Positions 1 through 8,815 are shown, numbered from the stretch's first letter. The stretch is DNA of 64,000 nt from Sphingomonas sp. QA11 (GCF_028473665.1 NZ_CP098774.1:1-64000); one strand, 5' to 3'. Program-made: numbers and translations. The notes: generated by a model from the letters alone, not told the origin.

Positions 1-888
1 ATGTCGTCCCGCCACCATCATCACGACGAGCGCGCGCAACTCGATCTGTTCCGGGCGCTGCCCGGCGATCTTGCGCCGCGCGATGCGCAGGACCTGATGG
101 CCTATCCGTTCTTTTCGCTTGCCAAGTCGAAGCGCCTGGCGCCGATCGATTTCAAGGCGGGCTCGGTGAAAATCCGTGTCGAAGCCGTGCCCGAGCACGG
201 CATGGCGACGATCTGGGACGCCGACGTCCTGATCTGGGCCGCCTCGCAGATCGTCGAGGCGCGCGACGTCGGGCTACGCCCGTCACGCCTGATGGCGACC
301 ACGCCCTATGAGATCCTGAAGTTCATCGGACGCGGCGTCTCGCTGCGCGATTACGACCGCTTGAAGGCCGCTCTGGACCGCCTCCAATCCACCACCATCG
401 CGACCTCGATCCGCCAGCCCACCGAGCGGCGGATGCACCGCTTCTCCTGGATCAACGAGTGGAAGGAGCGCGCCGATCACCGCGGCCGACCGCTCGGGCT
501 CGAGTTGATCGTGCCAGACTGGTTCTACGGCGCGGTTCTCGACGACGCGCTCGTACTCACCATCGACCGCGACTATTTCGGGCTGACTGGCGGCCTTGAG
601 CGCTGGCTCTACCGCCTCGTGCGCAAGCATGGCGGCAAGCAGGAGTTCGGCTGGAGCTTCGATTTCCTGCATCTGCACGCGAAGTCCGGCAGCCTCTCGC
701 CGCTCAAGCATTTCGCATACGACCTGCGCGACATCGTTCGCCGTCAGCCGCTGCCCGGCTACCGGCTGACCATCGAGCAATGCGTCGGCGGTCCCGAAAT
801 CCTGTCCTTCGTACCCACCGATCCCGACGCGCTCGGCATCCCGCGCCGCCGTCGCCGCTCGACAACTCGCCCTGGGGATAAGCTGTGA
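1..888 (+). CDS. repA: Replication initiator protein RepA (RPA family)
   Basis: Replication initiator of the type carried by alphaproteobacterial plasmids and Tn4371-type integrative elements. It should bind the iterons just downstream and start replication of the circular form. The 295-residue product has the usual family landmarks: an N-terminal segment with PFFSLAKSKR near residue 40, a central WFYGAVLDDALVLTIDRDYF block, and a basic region with HFAYDLRDIVRR near 235, followed by an arginine-rich tail. An ATG sits exactly at base 1, so a longer form starting outside the window cannot be excluded. It is followed by iterons and then parA, the normal replication/partition arrangement. The family call is from recognised motifs; the role in the excised element is inferred. 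Confidence 0.85.
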   Translation: MSSRHHHHDERAQLDLFRALPGDLAPRDAQDLMAYPFFSLAKSKRLAPIDFKAGSVKIRVEAVPEHGMATIWDADVLIWAASQIVEARDVGLRPSRLMATTPYEILKFIGRGVSLRDYDRLKAALDRLQSTTIATSIRQPTERRMHRFSWINEWKERADHRGRPLGLELIVPDWFYGAVLDDALVLTIDRDYFGLTGGLERWLYRLVRKHGGKQEFGWSFDFLHLHAKSGSLSPLKHFAYDLRDIVRRQPLPGYRLTIEQCVGGPEILSFVPTDPDALGIPRRRRRSTTRPGDKL

Positions 889-894
889 ATCATC

Positions 895-960
895 TCGTGC
901 TATCAGGGACCGGCACTATCGTGCCATCGGGGACCGGACCCTCGTGCTATCGGGGACCGG
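895..960 (+). repeat. Three iterons, candidate replication origin
   Basis: Three near-identical 19-bp direct repeats lie at 895-913, 919-937 and 942-960 with the consensus TCGTGCTATCGGGGACCGG. Copy 1 has A for the first G of the GGGG run and copy 2 has C for the T at position 7. Start-to-start spacing is 24 and 23 bp, about two helix turns, so bound proteins would sit on one face of the DNA. The position immediately after repA is typical for iteron origins. No coding is needed to explain this stretch. Confidence 0.8.
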
Positions 961-1010
961 AATCGTCGATTCGTCGCGCTGAATCAGCAGCTTGCGAGCC
1001 CCGTAACTTA

Positions 1011-1042
1011 TCTAACCTAGATTCCTACGGAATCTTTCTAAC
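1011..1042 (+). promoter_or_regulatory. Palindrome in nested repeats upstream of parA
   Basis: A perfect inverted repeat AGATTCC-TAC-GGAATCT (1019-1035) is flanked on both sides by direct copies of TCTAAC (1011-1016 and 1037-1042). It lies 55 bases before the parA start, between the iterons and the partition genes. The symmetry suits an operator or centromere-like site bound by the small ribbon-helix-helix protein encoded after parA. That role is an inference from position and symmetry. Confidence 0.5.
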
Positions 1043-1096
1043 GCGACCGCGTTTTTCGGCCGCTGTGGACGAGACCCCTTTTCCCGGGCGACCGTC

Positions 1097-1735
1097 ATGA
1101 TCGTCGCGCTGCTCAACCAGAAGGGCGGCGTCGGCAAGACGACGCTCGCCTTGCACCTCGCCGGCGAATGGGCTCGCCGTGGACAGCGTGTCACGCTGAT
1201 CGACGCCGATCCCCAAGGCTCGGCGCTCGACTGGTCGCAGCAGCGCAGCCGGGAGGGACTGGAGCGGCTGTTCGGTGTCGTCGGCCTGGCCCGCGACACG
1301 CTCCACCGGGAAGCGCCGGAGCTGGCCCGCGACGCCGAACACGTCGTCATCGATGGCCCGCCGCGCGTCGCCGGGCTGATGCGCTCGGCGCTGCTCGCCG
1401 CCGATCTCGTGCTGATCCCGGTGCAGCCGTCGCCACTCGACGGCTGGGCGACAGCCGAAATGCTGACCTTGCTCGGCGAGGCGCGCATCTACCGCCCGGA
1501 CCTGAAAGCCCGGTTCGTGCTGAACCGCTGCGCTGCGCGCACCGTGCTCGCCCGGGAGACCGCCGAGACGCTCGCCGACCATGATCCGCCGCCGCTGGCG
1601 ACGACCATCGGCCAGCGGATCGCCTTCGCCGATGTCGTGCAGACCGGGCGGCTCGCAGCCGAACAGGACGATACATCGCCCGCCGCGCGCGAGATCGCCG
1701 CGCTCGCCACCGAAGTCGCGAGGATATGCTCATGA
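1097..1735 (+). CDS. parA: ParA-type partition ATPase
   Basis: Small ParA/MinD-family ATPase (212 residues) that moves or positions the element's circular form on the nucleoid. The deviant Walker A motif KGGVGKTT is at residues 10-17, and LIDADPQGSALDW follows near 36-48 with the signature Asp. The VIDGPPR motif near residue 84 is the switch region. The N-terminal helix-turn-helix of long plasmid ParA proteins is absent, so this is the short (type Ib) form. The stop codon overlaps the next start in an ATGA, so the downstream small partner should be co-translated. Its position between iterons and traF matches Tn4371-type elements. Confidence 0.88.
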   Translation: MIVALLNQKGGVGKTTLALHLAGEWARRGQRVTLIDADPQGSALDWSQQRSREGLERLFGVVGLARDTLHREAPELARDAEHVVIDGPPRVAGLMRSALLAADLVLIPVQPSPLDGWATAEMLTLLGEARIYRPDLKARFVLNRCAARTVLARETAETLADHDPPPLATTIGQRIAFADVVQTGRLAAEQDDTSPAAREIAALATEVARICS

Positions 1736-1986
1736 GCGAGCGGTCGTCGAAACGCAGCTTCGCCGCTCGTCCTGCCGATCCGGAAAACTGGATCAAGTCG
1801 CCGGACCGTCCATCGCCACGAGCCGAGCCGCCCGCGGACTTCACTGCCAGGCTGACGATCGACGTCACCGCCGACATGCGCGGGCGGATCAAGATCGCCG
1901 CCTTTCAGCGCGGCCAGACCGTCGCTGACATGCTGCGCGCGCTGTTCGAGCGCGAATTCCCACCCCCGTCAGGAGAAGGACAATGA
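1732..1986 (+). CDS. Small ParB-like ribbon-helix-helix partition partner
   Basis: An 84-residue protein whose C-terminal half (DVTADMRGRIKIAAFQRG then an amphipathic helix ending in FEREF) looks like a ribbon-helix-helix DNA-binding fold, as in the small centromere-binding partners of short ParA proteins. The N-terminal half is basic and proline-rich and probably flexible. I chose ATG 1732 because it overlaps the parA stop as ATGA; an ATG two codons earlier (1726) is also possible. The likely job is to bind a nearby repeat and stimulate ParA. The functional call rests on context as much as on sequence. Confidence 0.65.
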   Translation: MSERSSKRSFAARPADPENWIKSPDRPSPRAEPPADFTARLTIDVTADMRGRIKIAAFQRGQTVADMLRALFEREFPPPSGEGQ

Positions 1987-2504
1987 CCGGCCTTGTCGCC
2001 GCGCCACATCGCGTCGGTGGTCCTACCGCCGAGCCGCCGCCTGAAGCGTTCACTCAGGTCGAACTCGTCTGGATCGAGAAGCAGACGGAGCACTGGGTCC
2101 GCTTCGGCCGCGAGCGGCGCGAGCAGATCCTCGACCGTCGCCGCCGCATCCTCTTCTTCCCTCCCGGCAGCGTCCTCGCGCTCGTGCGCTGGGCGGCGAA
2201 CGAGCACGGAACTGTCCTCTCGCGACTCGACATCCTGCGCACGGTTGAGCGCGACGCAGCGTGCCAGACCGTTCCAACGGTCACGCCCGGCGCAGAGGTT
2301 CTGCTGCATGTCGATGGGTGGCCGAAGGTTGAGCGCGTGCTCCAGCTCATCGACGCCATCGAGGAGCGCGGCATAGATCCGAGCGAAGTTTCGCCAGACC
2401 ATTGGCGCCACGTCCACAACCGAATGACCGTCGGCGAAACACCGCGTGCCTATGGTCCACAGCAGCACCGCGCCTTTCTTCTGCGACGGGAGATCGGCGC
2501 ATGA
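1983..2504 (+). CDS. DUF2840 domain protein
   Basis: A 173-residue cytoplasmic protein recognised as DUF2840, a family found almost only between parA/parB and traF in conjugative elements of Proteobacteria. There is no signal peptide or membrane segment. Features are an aromatic block WIEKQTEHWVRFGRERREQI near residue 31 and a second conserved region around LVRWAANEHGT (about residues 63-73). Its ATG overlaps the previous stop and its stop overlaps traF, so it belongs in one translational unit with partition and pilin-processing genes. Function is unknown. Confidence 0.75.
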   Translation: MTGLVAAPHRVGGPTAEPPPEAFTQVELVWIEKQTEHWVRFGRERREQILDRRRRILFFPPGSVLALVRWAANEHGTVLSRLDILRTVERDAACQTVPTVTPGAEVLLHVDGWPKVERVLQLIDAIEERGIDPSEVSPDHWRHVHNRMTVGETPRAYGPQQHRAFLLRREIGA

Positions 2505-3046
2505 CCCGTCTCTCCTACGCCATCGTCACGACAGCGGCCGTGTCGCTTCTCGGCGTCGCCTCGATCGCTTCTTTTGCGCCGCGGCTGATCTGGAACGCCT
2601 CCGCCAGCACGCCGGTCGGCTTCTACGCGATCGGCGATGTGGGCGCGCTCGATGTGACCGATCTCGTGGCCGTCGACGCGCCCGAGCCGCTCGCAACCTT
2701 CCTGTCCGATGGCGGCTACCTGCCGCGCGGCGTGCCGCTCTTGAAGCGCGTCGCCGCGGTCCCGGGTCAGCGCGTTTGCCGCACCGGGCTCGCCATCACT
2801 GTCGACGGCGTGCCGATGGGCAATGCGCTTGATCACGATCGTCGCGGTCGCCCGCTCCCGGTGTGGCAGGGCTGCCAGTCGGTCGCGAGCGGCGAGCTGT
2901 TCCTGATGAACTGGCAAGTCCGCGACAGCCTCGACGGTCGCTACTTCGGGCCGCTTCCCGCCACCGCCGTGATCGGCCGAGCCACCCCTCTCTACACCGA
3001 CGAGGACGGCGATGGCCGCTTCGTCTGGCGCGCGCCGACGCGGTGA
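2501..3046 (+). CDS. traF: TraF-type S26 signal peptidase
   Basis: Membrane-anchored serine peptidase (181 residues) of family S26, expected to process and cyclise the TrbC pilin in P-type conjugation. One N-terminal transmembrane segment spans about residues 5-27. SASTPVGFYAI (residues 33-43) carries the catalytic Ser region, and PLLKRVAAVPGQRVC (about 84-98) carries the Lys of the Ser-Lys dyad. The FLMNWQVRDSLDGRYFG box near the C terminus is the conserved substrate-site region. Start ATG 2501 overlaps the DUF2840 stop. The TrbC substrate is encoded at 9,796, in the same element. Confidence 0.85.
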   Translation: MTRLSYAIVTTAAVSLLGVASIASFAPRLIWNASASTPVGFYAIGDVGALDVTDLVAVDAPEPLATFLSDGGYLPRGVPLLKRVAAVPGQRVCRTGLAITVDGVPMGNALDHDRRGRPLPVWQGCQSVASGELFLMNWQVRDSLDGRYFGPLPATAVIGRATPLYTDEDGDGRFVWRAPTR

Positions 3047-3092
3047 CGGCGCGCCCATGACCCTATCCACCGCAATATGAAGGAGACGACCC

Positions 3093-3440
3093 ATGCCCGT
3101 GATCGGTCAATTCATGCGTGAAAATGATGGCTTCATCGGCCACCTGACGACGCTGTCCTTGCATCAGGACATCATCATCGTCGCGGCCGAGCCGTCCGAT
3201 GCCGAGAACGCGCCGGACTACCGCGTCCATGTGCTCGACACCATGAGCAACGAGACCGGCGCGGAGATCGGCGCGGGCTGGAAGCGCACCGGCGAGAAGG
3301 CCGGCGACTACGTCTCGCTGCAACTCGACGATCCGACCTTCGACCATCCGATCCGCGCCAACCTGTTCCAGTCGGCTGACGACAAGTCCGCCTGGGGTCT
3401 GCATTGGAATCGCCCGCCGAAGCGCGGCGAGCGGGACTGA
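3093..3440 (+). CDS. DUF736 domain protein
   Basis: A 115-residue protein with the DUF736 fold, seen as a companion gene in many alphaproteobacterial conjugative elements. It begins MPVIGQFM and ends with the family's WGLHWNRPPK-type C terminus. The acidic middle has no membrane segment. A good ribosome-binding site, AAGGAG, lies nine bases before ATG 3093, after a 46-base gap behind traF that may hold a separate promoter. Function is not established; the conserved linkage suggests a role in transfer or its control. Confidence 0.75.
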   Translation: MPVIGQFMRENDGFIGHLTTLSLHQDIIIVAAEPSDAENAPDYRVHVLDTMSNETGAEIGAGWKRTGEKAGDYVSLQLDDPTFDHPIRANLFQSADDKSAWGLHWNRPPKRGERD

Positions 3441-3443
3441 ACG

Positions 3444-4205
3444 ATGCCCGCCCCGCGCCGTCAGCGTGCCGTCGGAGGGAGGATCGCCCTCCGACGTGCA
3501 GCCCTTTTTCTCCTTGCCGGCCTGATCCTCGCCGCGCCGGGTGCGACCCCTGCCGACGCACAGGAGGTGCCGGCCGAGCGGCCGTCGCGCAACGATCCCT
3601 ACGGCGCTTTCATCGCCGAGGCGGCGCAGAGGTTCGGCGTTCCGGAAGCATGGATACGCGCCGTCATGCGCGTGGAAAGCGCCGGCGATGTGCGCGCCAT
3701 CTCGTCAGCCGGCGCGATGGGCCTGATGCAGGTCATGCCCGCCACCTGGGCTGAACTGCGCGTGCGCCATCGGCTCGGCGGCAATCCCTACGACCCACGC
3801 GACAACATCCTGGCAGGCGCTGCGTATCTGCGTGAGATGCACGATCGCTACGGTTCGCCCGGCTTCCTGGCGGCCTACAACGCCGGTCCGGGCCGGTACG
3901 ATGAATATCTCGCAGGCCGCCCATTGCCGGCTGAAACGCGCGCCTATGTCGCGACGCTCGCCCCCATTGTCGGCGGCGATGAACTCGCCGGCCCCGTCAG
4001 CGTAGCCGCCGCCGATCCGCTGGCCTGGACGCGGGCGCCGCTCTTCGTCGTGCAGTCGGCTCGCAGCGGACCTGCTGCGCCGGTGCAGTCCGAAGGCGCG
4101 CCGGATGACACCACCGCGGCAGGCCCGGAACGCGATCAAGGCCCGGTGGCTTCGCGCACCGATGGCCTTTTCGTTGCCCGCAGCGTCTCTGGTGGCCCGC
4201 GATGA
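3444..4205 (+). CDS. Lytic transglycosylase, VirB1-like
   Basis: Secreted muramidase (253 residues) that would open the peptidoglycan for assembly of the conjugation channel. An N-terminal signal peptide covers about residues 1-40, with a basic head and then a LFLLAGLILAAPGATPADAQ core. The SLT domain follows: catalytic Glu in MRVESAGD (about residue 76), then the SSAGAMGLMQVMPATW signature and AAYNAGPGRYDEY. The C-terminal 80 residues are a low-complexity Ala/Pro tail without a recognised domain. It lies between DUF736 and the relaxase. Confidence 0.85.
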   Translation: MPAPRRQRAVGGRIALRRAALFLLAGLILAAPGATPADAQEVPAERPSRNDPYGAFIAEAAQRFGVPEAWIRAVMRVESAGDVRAISSAGAMGLMQVMPATWAELRVRHRLGGNPYDPRDNILAGAAYLREMHDRYGSPGFLAAYNAGPGRYDEYLAGRPLPAETRAYVATLAPIVGGDELAGPVSVAAADPLAWTRAPLFVVQSARSGPAAPVQSEGAPDDTTAAGPERDQGPVASRTDGLFVARSVSGGPR

Positions 4206-4449
4206 TCGCGTTCGCACCCGTTCGCATTGTGGCGTGTTCTGGCGGATGGAAGGCGGTCCGGAGAGGAGGAGCAGTCAGCACAACCGCACGATGGCGAGAT
4301 AAAAGCCGGCGAGGTGCGGCTTGGTGCGGTCGTGTGTTTTCAGGGACTTATGGCGCATTTGCGCGAGGTGCGCGTGATGGGCGCAGCCTGCGCATTTGCT
4401 ATTTCGCCAAGGCTTTCCGCGCGATTGCGCGATGTGCGGGGCCTCGACC
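4206..4449 (+). other. Candidate oriT region upstream of the relaxase
   Basis: A 244-base stretch between the transglycosylase and the relaxase without a convincing gene. It contains two direct copies of GCGCATTTGC (4353-4362 and 4390-4399) 37 bases apart, and a third, looser GCGATTGCGCGATG element near 4421-4434. The region just before a relaxase gene is a common place for the nick site, and short repeats there usually bind the relaxosome. No nick sequence can be assigned by eye. Confidence 0.4.
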
Positions 4450-6189
4450 ATGAGCGGCGAGGACGATTTCCGCATTCGGCCTGGCCGTATCCGCTCCACC
4501 CGCTCACAACAGGCACGGCCCTTCATCGCCCAGGCTCTCGCGGCCGCTCAGCGGGCCGGCGGACGCGTCTCGCGCTCCGGTCAGATCAGCAAGGGCAATC
4601 GCTCGCGGTTCGGGCGCGGGCAACGGGCGACGGTGCAGGCCAACCGGCTTCTGACCAGCCGATCGCGCAACACGGTCATCAAGACGCGCGTCGTGCGCCA
4701 TACCGCGCGCGCCGCGCCGCTCTCTGCCCACCTCAGCTATCTGCGGCGCGAGGGCGTCACCCGGGACGGCGAGAAGGCGAAGCTGTTCGGGCCGGAGACA
4801 GAGGACGCCGATCCGAAGGCCTTCGCCGAACGCACCCAGGACGACCGGCATCACTTCCGCTTCATCGTCTCGCCGGAGGACGCGACGGAGATGTCCGACC
4901 TCAAGACCTTCGCCCGCGATCTGATGGGGCAGATGGAAAAGGACCTCGGCACCAAGCTCGACTGGGTCGGCGTCGATCACTGGAACACCGACAACCCGCA
5001 CGTCCATATCATCCTGCGCGGCCGCACCGAGGATGGCCAGGACCTCGTCATCTCCCGCGACTATATCAAGGAAGGCATGCGCGCCCGCGCGCAGGACCTC
5101 GTCACCCAGGAGTTGGGGCCGCGCACCGATCACGAGATTCGCCGCAACCTCGAACGGCAGGTCGAGGCAGAGCGCTGGACCAATCTCGATCGCCAGATCG
5201 CCCGGGACAGCTATCGCACCGGCGTTGTCGATCTCGCGCCGCACCCCGATCGCCAGCCCGACGAATTCCACGCGATGAAGGTCGGGCGGCTGCGGAAGCT
5301 GGAAACGCTTGGTCTCGCCGATCAGGTTGGCCCCGGCCAATGGGTCGTATCGGAGAACGCCGAGGCGACCCTGCGCGAGTTGGGCGAGCGCGGCGATATC
5401 ATCAAACGCATCCATCGCGGCCTGACCGAGCGCGGCATCGAGCGCGGCGCCGCGAGCTATGTGCTGGCCGGCGAGAGCCTCAACGATCCCGTTATCGGCC
5501 GGTTGGTTGATCGTGGCCTCGACGATGAACTGAAGGGCACGGCCTATGCCGTGGTCGATGGCACCGACGGTCGCACCCATCACATCAAGCTTCCCGACCT
5601 CGATGCTGCCGGTGACAGCGCGCCAGGCTCGATCGTCGAGCTGCGCAAGTTCGACGACGCGCAGGGACGACGTCGCGTCGCGCTCGCCGTGCGATCCGAT
5701 CTCGATATCGAACGGCAGGTCCATGCGACCGGCGCCACCTGGCTCGACCGGCAGGCGATCGCCCGTGATCCTGTCGCGCTCGGCGGCGGCGGCTTCGGCG
5801 CGGAGGTACGCCAGGCGATGGACCGGCGGGCCGATCATCTCGTCGGCCAAGGCCTCGCCGAGCGGCAGACGCGCGGCGTCAGTTTCTCACCTGGGCTGAT
5901 CGACACGCTCCGGCAGCGCGAGGTGGAGGCCCTCGGGGAGAGGCTCGCGGCCGAGACCGGCCGGTCATTCTCGAAGGCCGGAACGGGCGAGTATGTGACG
6001 GGCACTTATCGGCAGCGCTTCGCGCTCGCCTCCGGCCGCTTCGCCATGATCGACGACGGCCTCGGCTTCCAGCTCGTGCCCTGGTCGCCCTCTCTCGAAC
6101 GCCAGCTCGGCCAGCACGTCTCCGGCGTCTCGCGCGGCGGCGGCGGCGTCGACTGGAGCTTCGGCCGCAATCGCGGCCTCGGCATGTAG
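4450..6189 (+). CDS. Conjugative relaxase (VirD2-like) with DUF3363
   Basis: Relaxase of 579 residues that should cut oriT and lead the transferred strand. The basic N-terminal region includes the conserved LSYLRREG motif near residue 99 with the likely nucleophilic Tyr. The metal-binding motif is DNPHVHIILRG (about residues 180-190), holding the HxH pair. The C-terminal half matches DUF3363, the usual fusion partner in Tn4371-type and related elements. I chose ATG 4450 (MSGEDDFRIRPGR) as it gives the family's usual N terminus; an in-frame ATG at 4396 would add 18 residues. traG follows 25 bases later. Confidence 0.87.
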   Translation: MSGEDDFRIRPGRIRSTRSQQARPFIAQALAAAQRAGGRVSRSGQISKGNRSRFGRGQRATVQANRLLTSRSRNTVIKTRVVRHTARAAPLSAHLSYLRREGVTRDGEKAKLFGPETEDADPKAFAERTQDDRHHFRFIVSPEDATEMSDLKTFARDLMGQMEKDLGTKLDWVGVDHWNTDNPHVHIILRGRTEDGQDLVISRDYIKEGMRARAQDLVTQELGPRTDHEIRRNLERQVEAERWTNLDRQIARDSYRTGVVDLAPHPDRQPDEFHAMKVGRLRKLETLGLADQVGPGQWVVSENAEATLRELGERGDIIKRIHRGLTERGIERGAASYVLAGESLNDPVIGRLVDRGLDDELKGTAYAVVDGTDGRTHHIKLPDLDAAGDSAPGSIVELRKFDDAQGRRRVALAVRSDLDIERQVHATGATWLDRQAIARDPVALGGGGFGAEVRQAMDRRADHLVGQGLAERQTRGVSFSPGLIDTLRQREVEALGERLAAETGRSFSKAGTGEYVTGTYRQRFALASGRFAMIDDGLGFQLVPWSPSLERQLGQHVSGVSRGGGGVDWSFGRNRGLGM

Positions 6190-6214
6190 CCCACCAAGAA
6201 AGGAGTGCCCCGCC

Positions 6215-8203
6215 ATGTCGGCGACGAAAATCCTCTGGGGTCAGATCCTCACCGTCTTCCTGATCGTGTTGATGACGACCTGGGGCGCGACACAATGGAC
6301 GGCCTATCGTCTCGGCTTCCAGCCTCAGCTTGGGCTGCCTTGGTTCGAACTGGCGGGCTGGCCGATCTACTATCCGCCCGCCTTCTTCTGGTGGTGGTAT
6401 TTCTACGACGCCTATGCGCCGCCTATCTTCGTCGAGGGCGCCTATATCGCTGCGTCCGGCGGCTTCCTCTCCATCGCCGTCGCGATCGGCATGTCGGTGT
6501 GGCGCGCGCGTGAGGCCAAGAACGCCGAGACCTTCGGCTCCGCCCGATGGGCCGGCGCCGGCGAGGTCCGTGCTGCCGGCCTACTGGGCGCGGATGGCGT
6601 GGTCCTGGGGAAGTTCGATCGCGAATATCTTCGCCATGACGGTCCCGAGCATGTGCTGTGCTTTGCGCCGACGCGCTCCGGCAAGGGCGTCGGCCTGGTC
6701 GTGCCGTCGCTGCTGACCTGGCCGGGGTCGGCCATCGTCCACGACATAAAGGGAGAGAACTGGACGCTCACGGCCGGCTATCGCGCCCGCCATGGCCGCG
6801 TGCTGCTGTTCGATCCGACCAATACGCAGTCGGCAGCCTACAATCCGCTGCTCGAGGTGCGCCGCGGCGAATGGGAGGTCCGCGACGTACAGAACATCGC
6901 CGACATCCTGGTCGATCCGGAAGGCTCGCTGGAGAAAAGAAACCACTGGGAAAAAACCAGCCATGCGCTGCTGGTCGGGGCGATCCTACATGTTCTCTAC
7001 GCGGAGGCCGACAAGACCCTGGCGGGCGTTGCCGCCTTCCTCTCCGATCCCAAGCGGCCGATCGACTCGACGCTGGCCGCGATGATGAGGACGGCCCATC
7101 TCGGCGAGGCCGGCCCGCATCCGGTAATCGCCAGTGCGGCCCGCGAGCTGCTGAACAAATCCGACAACGAGCGGTCGGGCGTGCTGTCCACCGCGATGTC
7201 GTTCCTCGGCCTCTATCGCGACCCCGTCGTCGCTGAGGTCACGCGCCGGTGCGACTGGCGCATCGCCGATATCGTCGGCGACAAACATCCGACGACGCTT
7301 TACCTCGTCGTGCCGCCCTCGGACATCAACCGGACCAAGCCGCTGATCCGCCTCATCCTCAATCAGGTTGGCCGGCGCCTGACCGAGGATCTGCAGGCGA
7401 AAGGAAACCGGCATCGCCTGCTGCTGATGCTCGACGAGTTTCCGGCGCTCGGCCGCCTCGACTTCTTCGAGAGCGCGCTGGCGTTCATGGCGGGCTACGG
7501 CCTGAAAGCGTTCCTCATCGCCCAGTCGCTGAACCAGATCGAGAAGGCCTATGGGCCGAACAACTCGATCCTCGACAACTGCCATGTGCGCGTCAGCTTT
7601 GCTACCAATGACGAGCGAACCGCCAAACGCGTCTCCGATGCGCTCGGCACCGCGACCGAGATGCGCGCCATGAAGAACTATGCCGGTCATCGCTTGTCGC
7701 CCTGGCTCGGCCACATGATGGTGTCCCGCTCGGAAACCGCCCGGCAACTCATGACGCCCGGCGAGATCATGCAGCTTCCGCCATCCGACGAGATCGTCAT
7801 GGTGGCGGGTACGCCGCCCATCCGCGCGAAGAAGGCCCGGTATTATGAGGATCGCCGGTTTCAGGAGCGCATTCTGACGCCACCGGCATTGGTGAAACCG
7901 ACCACCGCACGACCCGACGACTGGAGCACGCTACCGCTTCCAACGATACCGCCCGCGGCGACTGCCACCGGCGCCGGGAGCGGTTCGGAGGATGAGGACA
8001 CAACCGACTCCGAGCGCCGGCACCAGCCCGAGCTGAGCCGCGCGAAACCAGTCGAGCGGAAGGTGCCCATCGAAAACGAATTCGAGATCGATCCCCGCGA
8101 CGACGCCGATGAGGACGCGGCACGTCTCTCGCGCATGAACCAGACCATGCGCCAGGTCGCACGCCAAGCGTCGCTCGATCCCGGCGACGGCATCGATCTC
8201 TAG
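6215..8203 (+). CDS. traG: Type IV coupling protein TraG/VirD4
   Basis: Inner-membrane ATPase of 662 residues that delivers the relaxosome to the Trb channel. Transmembrane segments lie at about residues 8-28, 50-70 and 75-95. Walker A is APTRSGKGVGL near residue 150, and Walker B is LLLMLDEFPALGRL near 405, followed by the VirD4-typical GYGLKAFLIAQSLNQI. The C-terminal 100 residues are acidic, charged and probably disordered, a region that often docks the relaxase. An AAGGAG ribosome-binding site precedes ATG 6215. It sits in the standard place between relaxase and trb operon. Confidence 0.9.
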   Translation: MSATKILWGQILTVFLIVLMTTWGATQWTAYRLGFQPQLGLPWFELAGWPIYYPPAFFWWWYFYDAYAPPIFVEGAYIAASGGFLSIAVAIGMSVWRAREAKNAETFGSARWAGAGEVRAAGLLGADGVVLGKFDREYLRHDGPEHVLCFAPTRSGKGVGLVVPSLLTWPGSAIVHDIKGENWTLTAGYRARHGRVLLFDPTNTQSAAYNPLLEVRRGEWEVRDVQNIADILVDPEGSLEKRNHWEKTSHALLVGAILHVLYAEADKTLAGVAAFLSDPKRPIDSTLAAMMRTAHLGEAGPHPVIASAARELLNKSDNERSGVLSTAMSFLGLYRDPVVAEVTRRCDWRIADIVGDKHPTTLYLVVPPSDINRTKPLIRLILNQVGRRLTEDLQAKGNRHRLLLMLDEFPALGRLDFFESALAFMAGYGLKAFLIAQSLNQIEKAYGPNNSILDNCHVRVSFATNDERTAKRVSDALGTATEMRAMKNYAGHRLSPWLGHMMVSRSETARQLMTPGEIMQLPPSDEIVMVAGTPPIRAKKARYYEDRRFQERILTPPALVKPTTARPDDWSTLPLPTIPPAATATGAGSGSEDEDTTDSERRHQPELSRAKPVERKVPIENEFEIDPRDDADEDAARLSRMNQTMRQVARQASLDPGDGIDL

Positions 8204-8211
8204 GAGGCACC

Positions 8212-8646
8212 ATGACAAAGCCCCCCAAAAAGCAACGGCTATCCGTGTATCTCGAACCGGATGTCATGAAGGCGCTCGCCGCACATGCCGCCCGGCGCGA
8301 TCAATCCCTCTCGCTGATCGCGGAAGCCGGCATCGCCTCGTTCTTGTCGCCCGACGCCGCGGAGCGCCAGGAAGCGGCCACGACCAAACGGCTCGACCAA
8401 ATCGACCGGCGAATGGCGCGTATGGAGCGCGACCTCGGCATAGCCGTCGAGACGCTCGCCGTGTTCATCCGCTTCTGGTTGGCGACGAACCCGCCGCTGC
8501 CCGAGCCCGCTCAGGCTGCAGCACGCTCGAAAGCCGGCGAGCGCTATGAGGCGTTCGTCACCGCGCTCGGCCGGCGACTCGCTCACGGACCGAAGCTTCG
8601 CCAGGAAATTTCGGAAGACATCGCGCCCGCGCACGACGCGGATTAA
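8212..8646 (+). CDS. CopG-type ribbon-helix-helix regulator
   Basis: A 144-residue protein starting with a ribbon-helix-helix strand (KQRLSVYLEPDVMKAL, residues 7-22), then a coiled-coil stretch DQIDRRMARMERDLGI near 63-78, and a hydrophobic helix AVFIRFWLA near 84-92. Similar small CopG-like proteins lie between traG and trbB in related elements, where they are thought to control transfer genes or assist the relaxosome. TAGGAGG stands before ATG 8212. The 169-base gap after it (8647-8815) is the only sizeable gap before the trb operon and is the best place for a trb promoter. Confidence 0.75.
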   Translation: MTKPPKKQRLSVYLEPDVMKALAAHAARRDQSLSLIAEAGIASFLSPDAAERQEAATTKRLDQIDRRMARMERDLGIAVETLAVFIRFWLATNPPLPEPAQAAARSKAGERYEAFVTALGRRLAHGPKLRQEISEDIAPAHDAD

Positions 8647-8815
8647 TCACATCCACATCCACCGCAAGTATTCCGGCATTCCGCCGTTTCCCTGTATTTG
8701 TACGCCACAGTACGACGACCACATTATGATTGTTGTCAGGCCATGATTTCTGCCTCCTCTACTCATCCCCGATCCAGGGCCGCATGTCGCGGACCCACAA
8801 AAGAACGGGGACGAC

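Noticed and set aside
885..1100. 71-residue frame after repA
   Set aside because: Its first half is the translation of the iteron repeats (recurring SGTG-type residues) and it has no motif; the DNA is better explained as an origin.
4202..4453. 83-residue frame overlapping the transglycosylase stop
   Set aside because: Despite the ATGA overlap, the residues are Arg/Ala-rich shadow-like, and repeats typical of oriT lie inside it.
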